A stretch of 23,381 nt of DNA from Candidatus Gastranaerophilales bacterium (lineage in GTDB: Bacteria; Cyanobacteriota; Vampirovibrionia; Gastranaerophilales; Gastranaerophilaceae). The position numbers and the translations under genes were made by a program. The notes beneath the pieces are model-generated. The model was not told the DNA's origin, made no database searches, and worked only from the letters and a program-made list of their open reading frames with translations. The DNA lies in contig CALUSZ010000173.1 of NCBI GenBank assembly GCA_944323495.1, positions 1 to 23,381 of the forward strand. Reading direction: 5' to 3'. Shown here in pieces: positions 5,971 through 13,352 of the stretch (position 1 is the stretch's first letter; every line of letters begins with the position of its first letter).

Positions 5971-7142
5971 CAAAACCTCTATCAAGGGCGGTAGAAGAGT
6001 TAAAGCCTTCAGGTATTAGAAAATTTTTCGATTTGGTCAGTGAAATGAAAGATGCTGTCTCGCTTGGAGTTGGGGAACCGGATTTTGATACCCCATGGCA
6101 CATAAGAGATGAGGGAATTTTTGCTCTGGAAAAAGGCAAAACTTTTTATACTTCTAATGCCGGATTAAAGGAATTACGGGAAGAAATTTGTAATTATTTA
6201 AACAGGCGTCAAGGATTAAGCTATAATCCGAATAATGAAGTTTTAGTAACTGTAGGCGGCTCAGAGGCTATTGATATCGGGCTTAGGGCTCTAATAAATC
6301 CGGATGACGAGGTTATTATACCCCAGCCGTCTTATGTTTCATATGAACCTTGTGCTGTTTTGGCGGGTGCTAGACCTGTAATAATAAATTTGAAAGCAGA
6401 AAATCAATTCAGACTTACGGCGGATGAATTAAAAGGTGCAATAACTGAAAAGACGAAAGTTTTGATACTTCCATTTCCGAACAATCCAACGGGTGCTATT
6501 ATGGAGAAAAAAGATTTGGAAGAGATTGCAAGAGTTGTTATTGAAAATGATATTTACGTAATGTCAGACGAGATTTATGCTGAGTTAACATATAAAGGTC
6601 AGCATGTTTCAATAGCTTCACTAGACGGCATGAAAGATAGAACAATACTTATAAACGGGTTCTCAAAAGCATATGCTATGACCGGCTGGAGGTTAGGTTA
6701 TGCCTGTGCTCCGGAGGCTTTAATCAAACAGATGACAAAAATTCATCAATTTGCCATAATGTGTGCTCCGACTACAAGCCAGTATGCCGCAGTTGAGGCT
6801 CTTAAAAACGGAGATGAAGATGTTAATGAAATGAGATTGGCCTATAATCAGCGCAGAAGGTTTCTAATCAATGCATTTAAAGAAATGAAGCTGGACTGTT
6901 TTGAACCATACGGGGCTTTTTATGTTTTTCCTTGTATAAAAGAGTTTGGAATGACAAGCGAGGAATTTGCAACAAGATTTTTAGAGGAGGAAAAAGTTGC
7001 TGTCGTTCCGGGTAACGCTTTTGGAGAGAGCGGTGAAGGCTTTGTAAGGATATCTTATGCATATTCTCTTGATAACTTGAAGCTTGCTATTGAAAGATTG
7101 AGAAATTTTGTGGAAAAGTATCGCGAAAGAGGCAATGTTTAA
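5967..7142 (+). CDS. Class I/II PLP-dependent aminotransferase (AlaT-like)
   Basis: The 391-aa fold-type I enzyme has all active-site landmarks: GVGEPDFDTP near the N-terminus, YTSNAG, NNPTG with Asn173, SDEIYAE with Asp201 and Tyr204 (pyridine ring contacts), FSKAYAMTGWRLGY with the PLP-binding Lys234, and Arg361 in VRISYAYS for the substrate carboxylate. It transfers an amino group between an amino acid and a 2-oxo acid in the cytosol. Coupling to an Lrp-type regulator points to alanine or a branched/aromatic amino acid; alanine transaminase, as in B. subtilis AlaT, is the best guess. Substrate specificity cannot be read from the sequence. Aspartate and N-acetyl-diaminopimelate aminotransferases look similar. 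Confidence 0.92.
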   Translation: MTKPLSRAVEELKPSGIRKFFDLVSEMKDAVSLGVGEPDFDTPWHIRDEGIFALEKGKTFYTSNAGLKELREEICNYLNRRQGLSYNPNNEVLVTVGGSEAIDIGLRALINPDDEVIIPQPSYVSYEPCAVLAGARPVIINLKAENQFRLTADELKGAITEKTKVLILPFPNNPTGAIMEKKDLEEIARVVIENDIYVMSDEIYAELTYKGQHVSIASLDGMKDRTILINGFSKAYAMTGWRLGYACAPEALIKQMTKIHQFAIMCAPTTSQYAAVEALKNGDEDVNEMRLAYNQRRRFLINAFKEMKLDCFEPYGAFYVFPCIKEFGMTSEEFATRFLEEEKVAVVPGNAFGESGEGFVRISYAYSLDNLKLAIERLRNFVEKYRERGNV

Positions 7143-7202
7143 AATAAGATGTGTAACATAAATTTACAAATCACACTAACTTTTCGACTCTAAAAATAAT
7201 TA

Positions 7203-7211
7203 TGTTATAAT
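7203..7211 (+). promoter_or_regulatory. Extended -10 promoter of the ssb operon
   Basis: TGTTATAAT is a perfect -10 (7206-7211) with the TG extension. No good -35 is found at 16-18 bases upstream. It lies 26 bases before the ATG at 7238, with AAGGAG in between. Confidence 0.65.
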
Positions 7212-7237
7212 TTAGCTATATTGAAAAGGAGATATAA

Positions 7238-7567
7238 ATGAATACCGTAACTATAATAGGGCGTGCCGGCCAGGATGCAGAGATTAAATATTTTGAATCA
7301 GGGAAGGTAAAAACAACTTTTTCTCTGGCAGTAGGACGCTGGGATTCTAAAACTAAAGAAGAAGTTACTGATTGGTATAATATAGAAGTTTGGGATAAAC
7401 AGGCAGAATTTGCAGGCGAATACATAAAAAAAGGACGCCAGGTTGTAGCAGACGGCAGAATATCCATAAGCAAGTGGACTGATCAAACCGGTGAAGAGCG
7501 GGAAAGATTTCTTGTTGTTGCAAATAATGTAAGATTGTTAGGTTCAAAAAGAGACATTGAACAATGA
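7238..7567 (+). CDS. ssb: Single-stranded DNA-binding protein, short form
   Basis: The 109-aa protein is essentially one OB fold: MNTVTIIGRAGQDAEIKY, then FSLAVGRW, DWYNIEVW and GRQVVADGRISISKW. The tryptophans and tyrosines that stack on DNA bases are present. It binds single-stranded DNA as an oligomer in replication and repair. It stops soon after the OB fold (ends GSKRDIEQ), so it lacks the Gly/Pro-rich linker and the acidic tip (DDDIPF type) used elsewhere to recruit partners. Short SSBs occur in Cyanobacteria and relatives. The stop overlaps the next ATG by 4 bases, giving an unusual operon with a sugar-acid kinase. AAGGAG 6 bases upstream supports the start. Confidence 0.9.
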   Translation: MNTVTIIGRAGQDAEIKYFESGKVKTTFSLAVGRWDSKTKEEVTDWYNIEVWDKQAEFAGEYIKKGRQVVADGRISISKWTDQTGEERERFLVVANNVRLLGSKRDIEQ

Positions 7568-8868
7568 TTTTATCTGAAATAGTCGGAATAATTGCAGATG
7601 ATTTAACAGGTGCAAATGATACAGCGCTTCAGTTCCATCTAAGAGGGGCAAATACTAAAATTTTACTGGACAGTGAATGTTCGCCTCAGGATAAGGAAAA
7701 TGTTGAGGTATGGGCTCTATCAACAGAATCAAGAAATTGTGACAGACTGGAAGCTGTCTCCAGAGTTGAAAGGGCTGTAAGGTCTTTTGTTGATAGTTTT
7801 TCGTTTGATTATTTTTATAAAAAAATTGATTCTACCCTGCGAGGAAATATTGCACTTGAAACATTAACAATGATGGATTTGCTCGGTTATGATGCTTCTA
7901 TAATTATCCCTGCTTTTCCGCAGGAAGGAAGAATTACAGTCGGAGGCTACCATCTTTTAAAGGGTGTACCTATTGGCAGAACGGAAATTGCAATGGATCC
8001 GCATTCGCCTATACTGGAATCACATATTCCGACACTTTTGCGTTCGCAATTGGATGATAAGCAAAAGGAGCTTGTCGGTACAATTGATTTAAAAACTGTA
8101 ATGAATGGAGCCGGACCTGTTTTAATAAGAATTAATGAACTAATTAAGGAGGGTAAAAAGCTCATAGTAGCAGATTCTACATCTATAACAGATATTGAGC
8201 AGGTAGCTCTTGCGATAAAAAAATGTGATAAAAAGTTACTGCCTGCAGGAACTGCTGCGTGTGCACAAGTTCTTGGAAAAATCTGGCTTGCAGGGCTTGA
8301 AAGAGTGAGAACACCGTTAAAGCTTGAAAAACTTCCTAAATTAATTGTTTCCGGTACAGCTACGCAAATTACGGCGGAACAGATTGCTAAGCTTGAGCGT
8401 TCTGATGATTTTGATAATATTAATTTTATAGCGCTGGATACTAAAGATATTGTAAACGGGGTTAGTGATGATTTAGTTGAAAGAATTATTACTAATCTTA
8501 GATGCGGCGTGACTGTTGTTGTACACACATCACATTTGATTGCGAATTTTGACGGCTTTTCTGATGATTCATTTAATGCTGAACTAACCAAAGAAAAATT
8601 GACGACAATGATTACTGACTACCTTGCAGTACTAACAGAAAGAGTTATTGCAAGGATAGATGTAATATTAATCACGCTGGGCGGAGAAACTTCGTATAAA
8701 TGCTGCAAGGCGATAAAATCAAATGAGTTAATGCTTATAGATGAAGCTGCTCCTGCTATTTCAATATGTTCAGATGTGAATAAGAGATGGATTATTACCA
8801 AATCAGGCAATCTTGGAAATACAAATACTTTGATAGAAATACTAAATTATATTAAGTGTCATGAATAA
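7564..8868 (+). CDS. Four-carbon acid sugar kinase family (DUF1537)
   Basis: The 434-aa protein has the two family domains. The N-terminal substrate domain starts with IIADDLTGANDTALQF (Asp12, Asp13 and Asp19 in the DDLTGxxD block) and has YFYKKIDSTLRGN and PAFPQEGRITVGGYHL. The C-terminal nucleotide domain has VSGTATQ, LGGETSYKCCKAI and TKSGNLGNTNTL. Family members phosphorylate D-threonate, D-erythronate, L-threonate or 3-oxo-tetronate at the 4-OH. The next gene, 8 bases overlapped, is PdxA-like. The known DtnK-PdxA2 pathway uses this pair to turn D-threonate into dihydroxyacetone phosphate. Transporter and regulator genes typical of such catabolic clusters are not next door, so a role in PLP precursor supply is an alternative. 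Confidence 0.88.
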   Translation: MILSEIVGIIADDLTGANDTALQFHLRGANTKILLDSECSPQDKENVEVWALSTESRNCDRLEAVSRVERAVRSFVDSFSFDYFYKKIDSTLRGNIALETLTMMDLLGYDASIIIPAFPQEGRITVGGYHLLKGVPIGRTEIAMDPHSPILESHIPTLLRSQLDDKQKELVGTIDLKTVMNGAGPVLIRINELIKEGKKLIVADSTSITDIEQVALAIKKCDKKLLPAGTAACAQVLGKIWLAGLERVRTPLKLEKLPKLIVSGTATQITAEQIAKLERSDDFDNINFIALDTKDIVNGVSDDLVERIITNLRCGVTVVVHTSHLIANFDGFSDDSFNAELTKEKLTTMITDYLAVLTERVIARIDVILITLGGETSYKCCKAIKSNELMLIDEAAPAISICSDVNKRWIITKSGNLGNTNTLIEILNYIKCHE

Positions 8869-9796
8869 ATATTCAAATAAAATAGCTATAACAACAGGCG
8901 ATCCAAATGGTATAGGGGCGGAAATTACAATAAAAGCGTTGAATTTATTGGACATTCCGCCAAGAGATATTGTGATTATTTCAAACTCAAAAGTTTTAAA
9001 TACTTATGGAAGGCTTAATAATAATTACGAAATAATTGATGTAGAGTATTCAAGTAAGGTTATTCCGGGAGAGGTTTCGGCAGCAGCGGGAGATTTTTCA
9101 TACAGACTTCTTGAAAAAGCCTGTGAAATTAAGCCAAAATTCATAGTTACGGCTCCGACTTCTAAGGAGGCTATGAATCTTGCAGGGCATAAATTTAACG
9201 GGCAGACCGAGGTGCTTGAACACTTTTTAGCCCATGACGGACAAAAAGCGGAGATGCTTTTTGTATCAAAAGACTTTAGAGTATTACTGCTTACAAGACA
9301 TTGTGTGCTAAAAGAGGTCAGCAATAATTTGACAAAAGAGATTATTATAGAAAAAACAGAGCGGTTAAGAAGTTATTTTCAAAACAAACTTTTTATCAAA
9401 AAGCCTTCGTTTGCCTTATGTGCTCTAAACCCGCATGCCGGAGAAAACGGACTTATTGGAGAAGAGGAAGAAAATGTAATTATTCCTGCAATTCAGGCTG
9501 TAAGAAACAGAGGAATAAATATAACAAATCCTCTTCCTGCTGATACTTTGTTTATAAAAGCTGTACAGAATTACTTAAAAGGAGAAAAATCTCCATATGA
9601 TTGTTATATTGCTTGTTACCATGATCAGGGCTTGATTCCGATAAAGTCTGTAGCTTCTGAAAAAACGGTAAACATGACAATCGGGCTTGATATAATCAGA
9701 ACTTCACCAAGCCATGGAACGGCATTTGATATTGCAGGTAAAAATATTGCAAACCCTGAATCAATGATGGAAGCCATAAAGTATTGTTTATATTAA
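8861..9796 (+). CDS. pdxA: PdxA-family 4-phospho-hydroxyacid dehydrogenase
   Basis: The 311-aa NAD-dependent oxidative decarboxylase of the PdxA family opens with the signature ITTGDPNGIGAEI. The metal-binding histidines correspond to His147 (TRHCVL), His192 (LNPHAGENG) and His254 (CYHDQGLIPIK). Substrate residues Lys262, Asn271 and Arg280 follow in SVASEKTVNMTIGL and DIIRTSPSHGT. In E. coli PdxA the substrate is held by a His-Thr pair; here the pair is Gln115-Thr116 (FNGQTE), an unusual change. It overlaps the DUF1537 kinase by 8 bases. It is either PLP-pathway PdxA or PdxA2 acting on 4-phospho-threonate. Its stop overlaps that of the convergent gene at 9793-10368. Confidence 0.88.
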   Translation: MNKYSNKIAITTGDPNGIGAEITIKALNLLDIPPRDIVIISNSKVLNTYGRLNNNYEIIDVEYSSKVIPGEVSAAAGDFSYRLLEKACEIKPKFIVTAPTSKEAMNLAGHKFNGQTEVLEHFLAHDGQKAEMLFVSKDFRVLLLTRHCVLKEVSNNLTKEIIIEKTERLRSYFQNKLFIKKPSFALCALNPHAGENGLIGEEEENVIIPAIQAVRNRGINITNPLPADTLFIKAVQNYLKGEKSPYDCYIACYHDQGLIPIKSVASEKTVNMTIGLDIIRTSPSHGTAFDIAGKNIANPESMMEAIKYCLY

Positions 9797-10368
9797 CCAA
9801 GAGCTTCAAGTTTATGATTGTCGGTTGTCCATTGTCTGAAAGGATAGTTCTTTCTTTCGGCGACAAAATCTAAAACTTCTTGTTTTTGTACTATTTGCAA
9901 TTTTGCTAGAGCTTTGGGGAAAATACAAATTTCTGTAGATGGAAGTTCAATTCCGTCATATTCCGGAAATTTTGTTTCAAAATCTTTTTGATTTCGCGAT
10001 ATAGTTTTAGATTCCGACAAGGAAACCTGTTTAAGATTTAAATTTTCTTTCGATTTTACAGTATATACTGTAGGCACTGGATTTTCTATCGGACCTCCTG
10101 AACCTATATGAAGCGGAGCATCTTTACTTTTTATATTGGCAAAGTATGGTGCAAATTTTGGTGTTCTAAAAAGATATATGCCTTGCCCCCTTTTACTGCA
10201 ACCCTCGCCGGTACCGATTTTAGCTACATCAAAAGTATCAAAATTGTATGGCGAACCGTGGTAAAAGATATTTGGTTTTATATCAGCTTTTGGATTTGCA
10301 TAAAATAGTTGTTCGGTAGTTGCATTCTTCTTTAGCTGAGTTGCTAATAGTCTTAATCCTTTTATCAT
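9793..10368 (-). CDS. Stand-alone ADP-ribosyltransferase-like protein (polyvalent-protein ART type)
   Basis: The 191-aa protein has features of the ART fold found in phage and plasmid polyvalent proteins. In order these are YHGSPYNFDTFD with His37, RGQGIYLF with Tyr65 about 28 residues later, then APYFA, and a late YDGIELPSTEICIFP with Glu146. His-Tyr-Glu is the NAD-binding and catalytic triad of the PARP-like ART branch. It has no signal peptide or membrane segment. The ATG at 10368 is chosen because GGGGGA lies 4 bases upstream; an ATG at 10380 has no ribosome site. It is not fused to other domains, and no antitoxin is visible beside it. Target and role are unknown; the ART call is by motif only. 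Confidence 0.6.
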   Translation of the reverse strand: MIKGLRLLATQLKKNATTEQLFYANPKADIKPNIFYHGSPYNFDTFDVAKIGTGEGCSKRGQGIYLFRTPKFAPYFANIKSKDAPLHIGSGGPIENPVPTVYTVKSKENLNLKQVSLSESKTISRNQKDFETKFPEYDGIELPSTEICIFPKALAKLQIVQKQEVLDFVAERKNYPFRQWTTDNHKLEALG

Positions 10369-10463
10369 ATAATCCCCCATATACTTATATAAAGATATAT
10401 GGCAATATAGAATTGCTTATTTGTTAAGAATTATAACGCTAATGGTTATATGAATTTTATATT

Positions 10464-11516
10464 TTATTTGAAAATTTCTCCTATAGATTTAACATAATCA
10501 GGTCTTAATATTCCTTTTTCGGTAATAATACCTGTTATAAGTTCATTCGGAGTTACATCAAATCCCGGATTTATAATATTTATACCTTCAGCGCATATTC
10601 TCTTTCCGTTTATATGAGTAACTTCTTCGTGAGAGCGCTCTTCTATCGGAATTTCTTCACCTGATTTGATTGAAATATCAATAGTTGAAAGCGGTGCAGC
10701 AATATAGAATGGGATATTATGATATTTTGCAGCAATTGCGACTGTATAGGTTCCAATTTTGTTTGCAGTATCACCATTAGCAGCTATTCTATCAGCTCCT
10801 ACTACAACCATGTCAATCATACCTTTTTTCATAAAGTAAGAGCACATTCCGTCTGTAATAAGTGTAACGGGGATTCCGTCCATTGCAAGTTCAAATGTAG
10901 TAATCCTTGCACCTTGCTGACGGGGGCGGGTTTCGTCTGCAAAAACCTTAATGGTGTTATCTTTTGCAAAAGCAGAACGAACTACACCAAGTGCTGTTCC
11001 GTATCCTACGGTAGCAAGAGCGCCTGCGTTGCAGTGAGTTAGTATTGTTCCGCCCTTCGGTACAACTTCTGCACCATAGTCACCGATTTTTTTATTGATT
11101 TCTATATCTTCATTTTCAAGCTTTATTGCATTATCTTTAAGCTCTTTTATTATTCCTTTTATATCGGAGTGAGAATTTTTAATAACCTCTATCTGTTTAT
11201 CAACCGCCCACATGAGATTAACGGCAGTAGGGCGCGAGGTTTTCATATATTCGGCCTTTTTTATTAATTCCTTTACAAAATCCTCTCTAGACAGGTTTTC
11301 TTTTTCAAGCTCTTGAGCGAAGAGAATAACACCGTGCGCTCCTGCTATACCAATTGCCGGAGCTCCTCTTACTATCATGTTTCTGATAGCATTAAACATT
11401 TCTTCCCCTGATGTTATATTTACAAACTTGTATTCATAAGGTACAACCGTTTGATCTACCATTTTGGAATATGTATCAACCCATTCTATTGTCTTAATTT
11501 TTGATTTAAAATCCAT
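10464..11516 (-). CDS. mtnA: S-methyl-5-thioribose-1-phosphate isomerase
   Basis: The 350-aa protein converts 5-methylthioribose-1-phosphate to methylthioribulose-1-phosphate, an early step of methionine salvage in the cytosol. It has the eIF2B-like fold with the family motifs VRGAPAIGIAG (about 49-59), THCNAGALATVGYGTALGV with catalytic Cys162, DETRPRQQGAR, and VVGADRIAANGDTANKIGTY with catalytic Asp242. The length is normal. GGAG 7 bases before the ATG supports the start. It is the last gene of the leuC, membrane protein, mtnA operon, 15 bases after the membrane protein. The other salvage enzymes are not nearby. Some relatives act on ribose-1,5-bisphosphate or other isomerase substrates, but the motifs fit MtnA well. 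Confidence 0.93.
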   Translation of the reverse strand: MDFKSKIKTIEWVDTYSKMVDQTVVPYEYKFVNITSGEEMFNAIRNMIVRGAPAIGIAGAHGVILFAQELEKENLSREDFVKELIKKAEYMKTSRPTAVNLMWAVDKQIEVIKNSHSDIKGIIKELKDNAIKLENEDIEINKKIGDYGAEVVPKGGTILTHCNAGALATVGYGTALGVVRSAFAKDNTIKVFADETRPRQQGARITTFELAMDGIPVTLITDGMCSYFMKKGMIDMVVVGADRIAANGDTANKIGTYTVAIAAKYHNIPFYIAAPLSTIDISIKSGEEIPIEERSHEEVTHINGKRICAEGINIINPGFDVTPNELITGIITEKGILRPDYVKSIGEIFK

Positions 11517-11531
11517 TCATTTTCTCCAACA

Positions 11532-12017
11532 TTACTTAATTTCAAAATCTACGCTTGAATTTTGGTTATTTTCTTTTTTCATTCCGGTCAACAGCTCATA
11601 TACATAAGCCGTAACAAGTCCGGTAAATCCGTTAAACAGCGCACTTATCCCTGCCATAAGTACCATTAAAAGTATCATAACGATAATTGAGCCGAAGCTT
11701 CCGAGGAAAAATCTTAAAAAACCTTGTGTATAAGAAGGGATAAGCCAGCCAAGAAGCATACTAATTGGCGCATATACAATAGAAAAAGTAATAAATGATA
11801 CAAATCCGATAACAGCACCAAATATACATCCCTCTCTTACACTGATTATACCAATTAAATCATTTTGTTTAAGATAAACCAGTACAAAAGCTGATAAACA
11901 TATGATTAGAATCATAAAGCTTATAAAACTAACATAAGGAATAATTGTTATAAGTCCTAAAATTACACCGGCAAAAGCGCTTAATATAGATAATTGCTTT
12001 AATAATAACAAATTCAT
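11532..12017 (-). CDS. Small integral membrane protein (161 aa), unknown
   Basis: The ATG at 12017 is chosen because GGAG lies 6 bases upstream; a longer frame from 12041 would overlap leuC with no ribosome site. Four hydrophobic stretches are visible: about residues 10-30 (SAFAGVILGLITIIPYV), 32-50, 62-88, and a final long one at 103-140 rich in Gly, Ile, Leu and Met that may be two helices. A short polar, cytosolic-looking tail ends SSVDFEIK. It sits 10 bases after leuC and 15 before mtnA, so it belongs to that operon. The family is not recognised. Transport of a leucine- or methionine-pathway compound is possible from context only. Confidence 0.7.
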   Translation of the reverse strand: MNLLLLKQLSILSAFAGVILGLITIIPYVSFISFMILIICLSAFVLVYLKQNDLIGIISVREGCIFGAVIGFVSFITFSIVYAPISMLLGWLIPSYTQGFLRFFLGSFGSIIVMILLMVLMAGISALFNGFTGLVTAYVYELLTGMKKENNQNSSVDFEIK

Positions 12018-12027
12018 ACTCTTCTCC

Positions 12028-13269
12028 TTATTCAGCTGCAATATATCCTCTTAAGGCCGTGTATGCCGCAACATACGGGGAAGCTAAATAAATAAATCCT
12101 TTAGTATTGCCCATTCTTCCCTGGAAGTTTCTATTTTGTGTAGCGAGGCATACTTCTCCATCTCCTAAAATTCCGGCATGCACTCCGACACAAGGTCCGC
12201 AGCCTGGTGCAAGGATTGCAGCATTTGCGTCTACAAAAATATCTATTAATCCTTCTTTCAATGCTTGTTTGAATACATTTTTAGAAGCTGGTGATATAAG
12301 CATTCTAACATCAGGATTAACCGTTTTGCCCTTAAGGATTTCTGCAACAACTCTCAAATCCTCAATTCTTCCGTTAGTACAGGTTCCGACAAAAACCTGA
12401 TTAACTTTGATATTTTTAAGCTCATCAACTGTTTTAGTGTTATCAACTGTATGCGGGCAGGAAACCGTGTGAGGAATATCTTCAGCATTGATTTCTATTA
12501 TTCTTTCATATACAGCATCAGAATCCGGAATAATTTGTCTGAATTTATCTTCGCGTCCTCTCTGTTTCAAAAATTCTTTTGTCTTACTATCTGCTACAAA
12601 TAACCCGCATTTAGCCCCGGCTTCTACTGCCATATTAGCAAGTGTAAACCTTTCAGACATTGTCATATTTTCAATAGTATTACCTGTAAATTCTAGAGCC
12701 TTATATGTAGCTCCGTCTGCCCCTATCATGCCTATCAGATGAAGCATTAAATCCTTAGAACAGATTCCGGGTTTAAATTTGCCGTTTACAACGATTTTGA
12801 ATGTAGCAGGAACTTTTAGCCAGGTTTTACCTAGCGCCATTGCAACTGCAACATCAGTTGAGCCCATGCCAGTTGCGAAAGCTCCCAGCGCACCGGAGGT
12901 ACAAGTATGGGAATCAGCACCCACAAGCACTTCCCCCGGGTTTACAAATGTTTCAATTAATCTCTGGTGGCAAACCCCCGCTCCTACATCCGATAAGATT
13001 GCCCCATACTCTTTATGGAAATCCCTTAACACCATATGTGTGTTAGAAAGTTCTTTTCTCGGGCTTGGAGAAGCATGGTCAATAAATAGTATCGTCCTTT
13101 CAGGATTATTAAGCTTCCCTTTTCCCAATTTTTTAAACTCCTGGACCGTCAAAGGTCCGGTACCATCTTGTACAGCAGTTACATCTACCTTTGATATAAC
13201 AAGTTCACCCGCATGGACAGTCTTACCTGCGTGTTCTGATATGATTTTTTCGACTAAAGTTAATCCCAT
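12028..13269 (-). CDS. leuC: 3-isopropylmalate dehydratase large subunit
   Basis: The 413-aa aconitase-family protein is the short LeuC/HacA form used in anaerobes and archaea. The 4Fe-4S ligands are visible as Cys297 (VGTCTNGR), Cys357 and Cys360 (PGCGPCVG). Other family blocks are TVQEFKKLG, DHASPSP, GADSHTCTSGALGAFATGMGST, and QGRMGN near the end. With LeuD it isomerises 2-isopropylmalate to 3-isopropylmalate in leucine synthesis. Homoaconitase and methylthioalkylmalate isomerases share the fold, so exact substrate is not certain. LeuD is not the next gene, which is unusual; a 4-TM protein and mtnA follow instead. GGGGGAG sits 6 bases before the ATG. Confidence 0.92.
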   Translation of the reverse strand: MGLTLVEKIISEHAGKTVHAGELVISKVDVTAVQDGTGPLTVQEFKKLGKGKLNNPERTILFIDHASPSPRKELSNTHMVLRDFHKEYGAILSDVGAGVCHQRLIETFVNPGEVLVGADSHTCTSGALGAFATGMGSTDVAVAMALGKTWLKVPATFKIVVNGKFKPGICSKDLMLHLIGMIGADGATYKALEFTGNTIENMTMSERFTLANMAVEAGAKCGLFVADSKTKEFLKQRGREDKFRQIIPDSDAVYERIIEINAEDIPHTVSCPHTVDNTKTVDELKNIKVNQVFVGTCTNGRIEDLRVVAEILKGKTVNPDVRMLISPASKNVFKQALKEGLIDIFVDANAAILAPGCGPCVGVHAGILGDGEVCLATQNRNFQGRMGNTKGFIYLASPYVAAYTALRGYIAAE

Positions 13270-13286
13270 TTTTATCTCCCCCTTTT

Positions 13287-13295
13287 ATTCTATCA
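13287..13295 (-). promoter_or_regulatory. Extended -10 promoter of leuC operon
   Basis: On the minus strand TGATAGAAT gives an extended -10 (TAGAAT), about 17 bases before the ATG at 13269 with the GGGGGAG ribosome site between. No clear -35 was found. It lies back to back with the rightward promoter at 13311-13319, so the two may compete. Confidence 0.5.
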
Positions 13296-13310
13296 CAATT
13301 TACTTGTTTT

Positions 13311-13319
13311 TGTTATAAT
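13311..13319 (+). promoter_or_regulatory. Extended -10 promoter of the GT-C/patatin operon
   Basis: TGTTATAAT is a perfect -10 with TG extension, the same nine bases as at the ssb promoter (7203-7211). It lies 33 bases before the ATG at 13353. No convincing -35 is visible. Confidence 0.6.
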
Positions 13320-13352
13320 TTTTTTGAGGGAGAGACAGGGGTAACGGTGTAA

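Noticed and set aside
7947..8591. 214-aa minus-strand frame opposite the DUF1537 kinase
   Set aside because: The sense strand encodes a full conserved family; the antisense product is Ser/Ile-rich with no motif.
12779..13318. 179-aa plus-strand frame opposite leuC
   Set aside because: It mirrors the conserved leuC coding sequence, has a proline/serine-rich low-quality product, and runs through the leuC promoter.
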